Source: an uncultured Peptoniphilus sp. (GTDB taxonomy: Bacteria; Bacillota; Clostridia; Tissierellales; Peptoniphilaceae). From it: a stretch of DNA of 5,500 bases. The position numbers and the translations under genes are program-made. Position 1 is the first letter of the stretch. The number at the start of each line of letters is the position of its first letter. Location of the stretch: contig CABQNX010000051.1 in NCBI GenBank assembly GCA_902465645.1, forward strand, positions 1 to 5,500, read 5' to 3'. The notes under the pieces are model-generated. The model searched no databases, had not been told where the DNA came from, and was given only the letters and a program-made list of their open reading frames with translations. Positions 5,193 to 5,500 of the stretch are shown piece by piece.

Positions 5193-5500
5193 ATGGATAA
5201 GTACAATATTTTAATTGCCGAGGACGACAAGGAAATCGCAAGGTCCATTGGAATTTATCTAAAAAATGAAAATTTTGAAATTTTTTACGCTGAAGATGGA
5301 CTTGAAGCTCTAGAAATTTTTAAAAATGAAAAAATTGACCTAATTATAATGGACCTCATGATGCCAAAACTTTCTGGCGAAGAAGCAATAATTAAACTAA
5401 GAGAAGTTTCCTTTGTCCCAATAATTATCCTATCTGCAAAATCAGAGGACACAGACAAAATTTTTGGACTCAACATTGGTGCTGATGATTATGTTCAAAA
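5193..5500 (+). CDS. Response regulator, OmpR/PhoB-type receiver domain (5' part, cut by the window edge)
   Basis: Only the first 102 codons are present, covering nearly the whole receiver domain of a two-component response regulator. It should be phosphorylated by a partner histidine kinase and, in full-length form, bind DNA. Key residues are all present: the acidic pocket E10-D11-D12 in ILIAEDD, the phosphoacceptor D54 in LIIMDLMMPKLSG, S81 in the conserved Ser/Thr position, and K83 in ILSAKSE. The segment GADDYVQ (96-102) normally runs into KPF, which lies just beyond the edge. LMMPKLSG and GADDYV are typical of the OmpR/PhoB group, so a winged-helix output domain is expected but not seen. 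AAGGAGG is 6 bases before ATG. Upstream direct repeats suggest autoregulation. The regulon cannot be told from here. Confidence 0.93.
   Translation, partial: MDKYNILIAEDDKEIARSIGIYLKNENFEIFYAEDGLEALEIFKNEKIDLIIMDLMMPKLSGEEAIIKLREVSFVPIIILSAKSEDTDKIFGLNIGADDYVQ

Noticed and set aside
5188..5193. Start-stop mini-ORF ATGTAA just before the response regulator ATG
   Set aside because: Its ATG is one base from the Shine-Dalgarno, too close for initiation, and the ATG at 5193 has ideal spacing.
1..5500. A novel multi-gene system or mobile island
   Set aside because: All six genes belong to known families with ordinary full-length architecture, except the response regulator cut by the window edge. 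There are no transposase, integrase, phage, toxin-antitoxin or CRISPR signals, and base use is uniform.

Overview
The window is AT-rich chromosomal DNA from a low-GC Gram-positive bacterium (Bacillota). The evidence is a SpoVG-family gene, strong AGGAGG-type ribosome binding sites, TGnTATAAT promoters, a TTG start and short intrinsic terminators. Codon use is AT-rich and uniform across the genes. Protein style and gene content suggest an anaerobic clostridia-like or Peptoniphilaceae-like (Tissierellia) organism, but that placement is inference from memory and was not searched.

Layout, left to right. A perfect 26-bp palindrome (6-31) and the murC terminator precede murC (minus strand, 110-1504), which encodes the UDP-MurNAc:L-alanine ligase. 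A 161-bp divergent intergenic region (1505-1665) carries back-to-back extended -10 promoters and an 8-bp direct repeat. It leads into spoVG (plus, 1666-1989). Two hairpins (2011-2080) separate spoVG from the convergent gene alr (alanine racemase, minus, 2079-3236). Upstream of alr on the same strand, but isolated by its own terminator, is an NCS2/NAT nucleobase permease (minus, 3335-4666). This gene is divergent from crcB/fluC (fluoride channel, plus, 4747-5109), and the best promoters for the two genes interleave. After an 83-bp gap rich in tandem repeats comes the 5' end of an OmpR/PhoB-type response regulator (plus, 5193 to the window edge). No gene-free stretch exceeds 300 bases.

Functionally, alr and murC both serve early peptidoglycan synthesis: murC adds L-Ala to UDP-MurNAc and alr supplies D-Ala. 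SpoVG is a small nucleic-acid-binding regulator. The permease and CrcB are independent membrane proteins for nucleobase uptake and fluoride export. Most genes have their own promoter and terminator, so this looks like a run of single-gene transcription units, with crcB to response regulator as the only possible read-through pair.

I see no mobile element, CRISPR array, RNA gene, defence cassette or evident new multi-gene system. The items most worth checking are regulatory: the repeat array in front of the response regulator, and the mutually occluding permease/crcB promoters. The alanine racemase also has non-consensus residues in its PLP-lysine motif.
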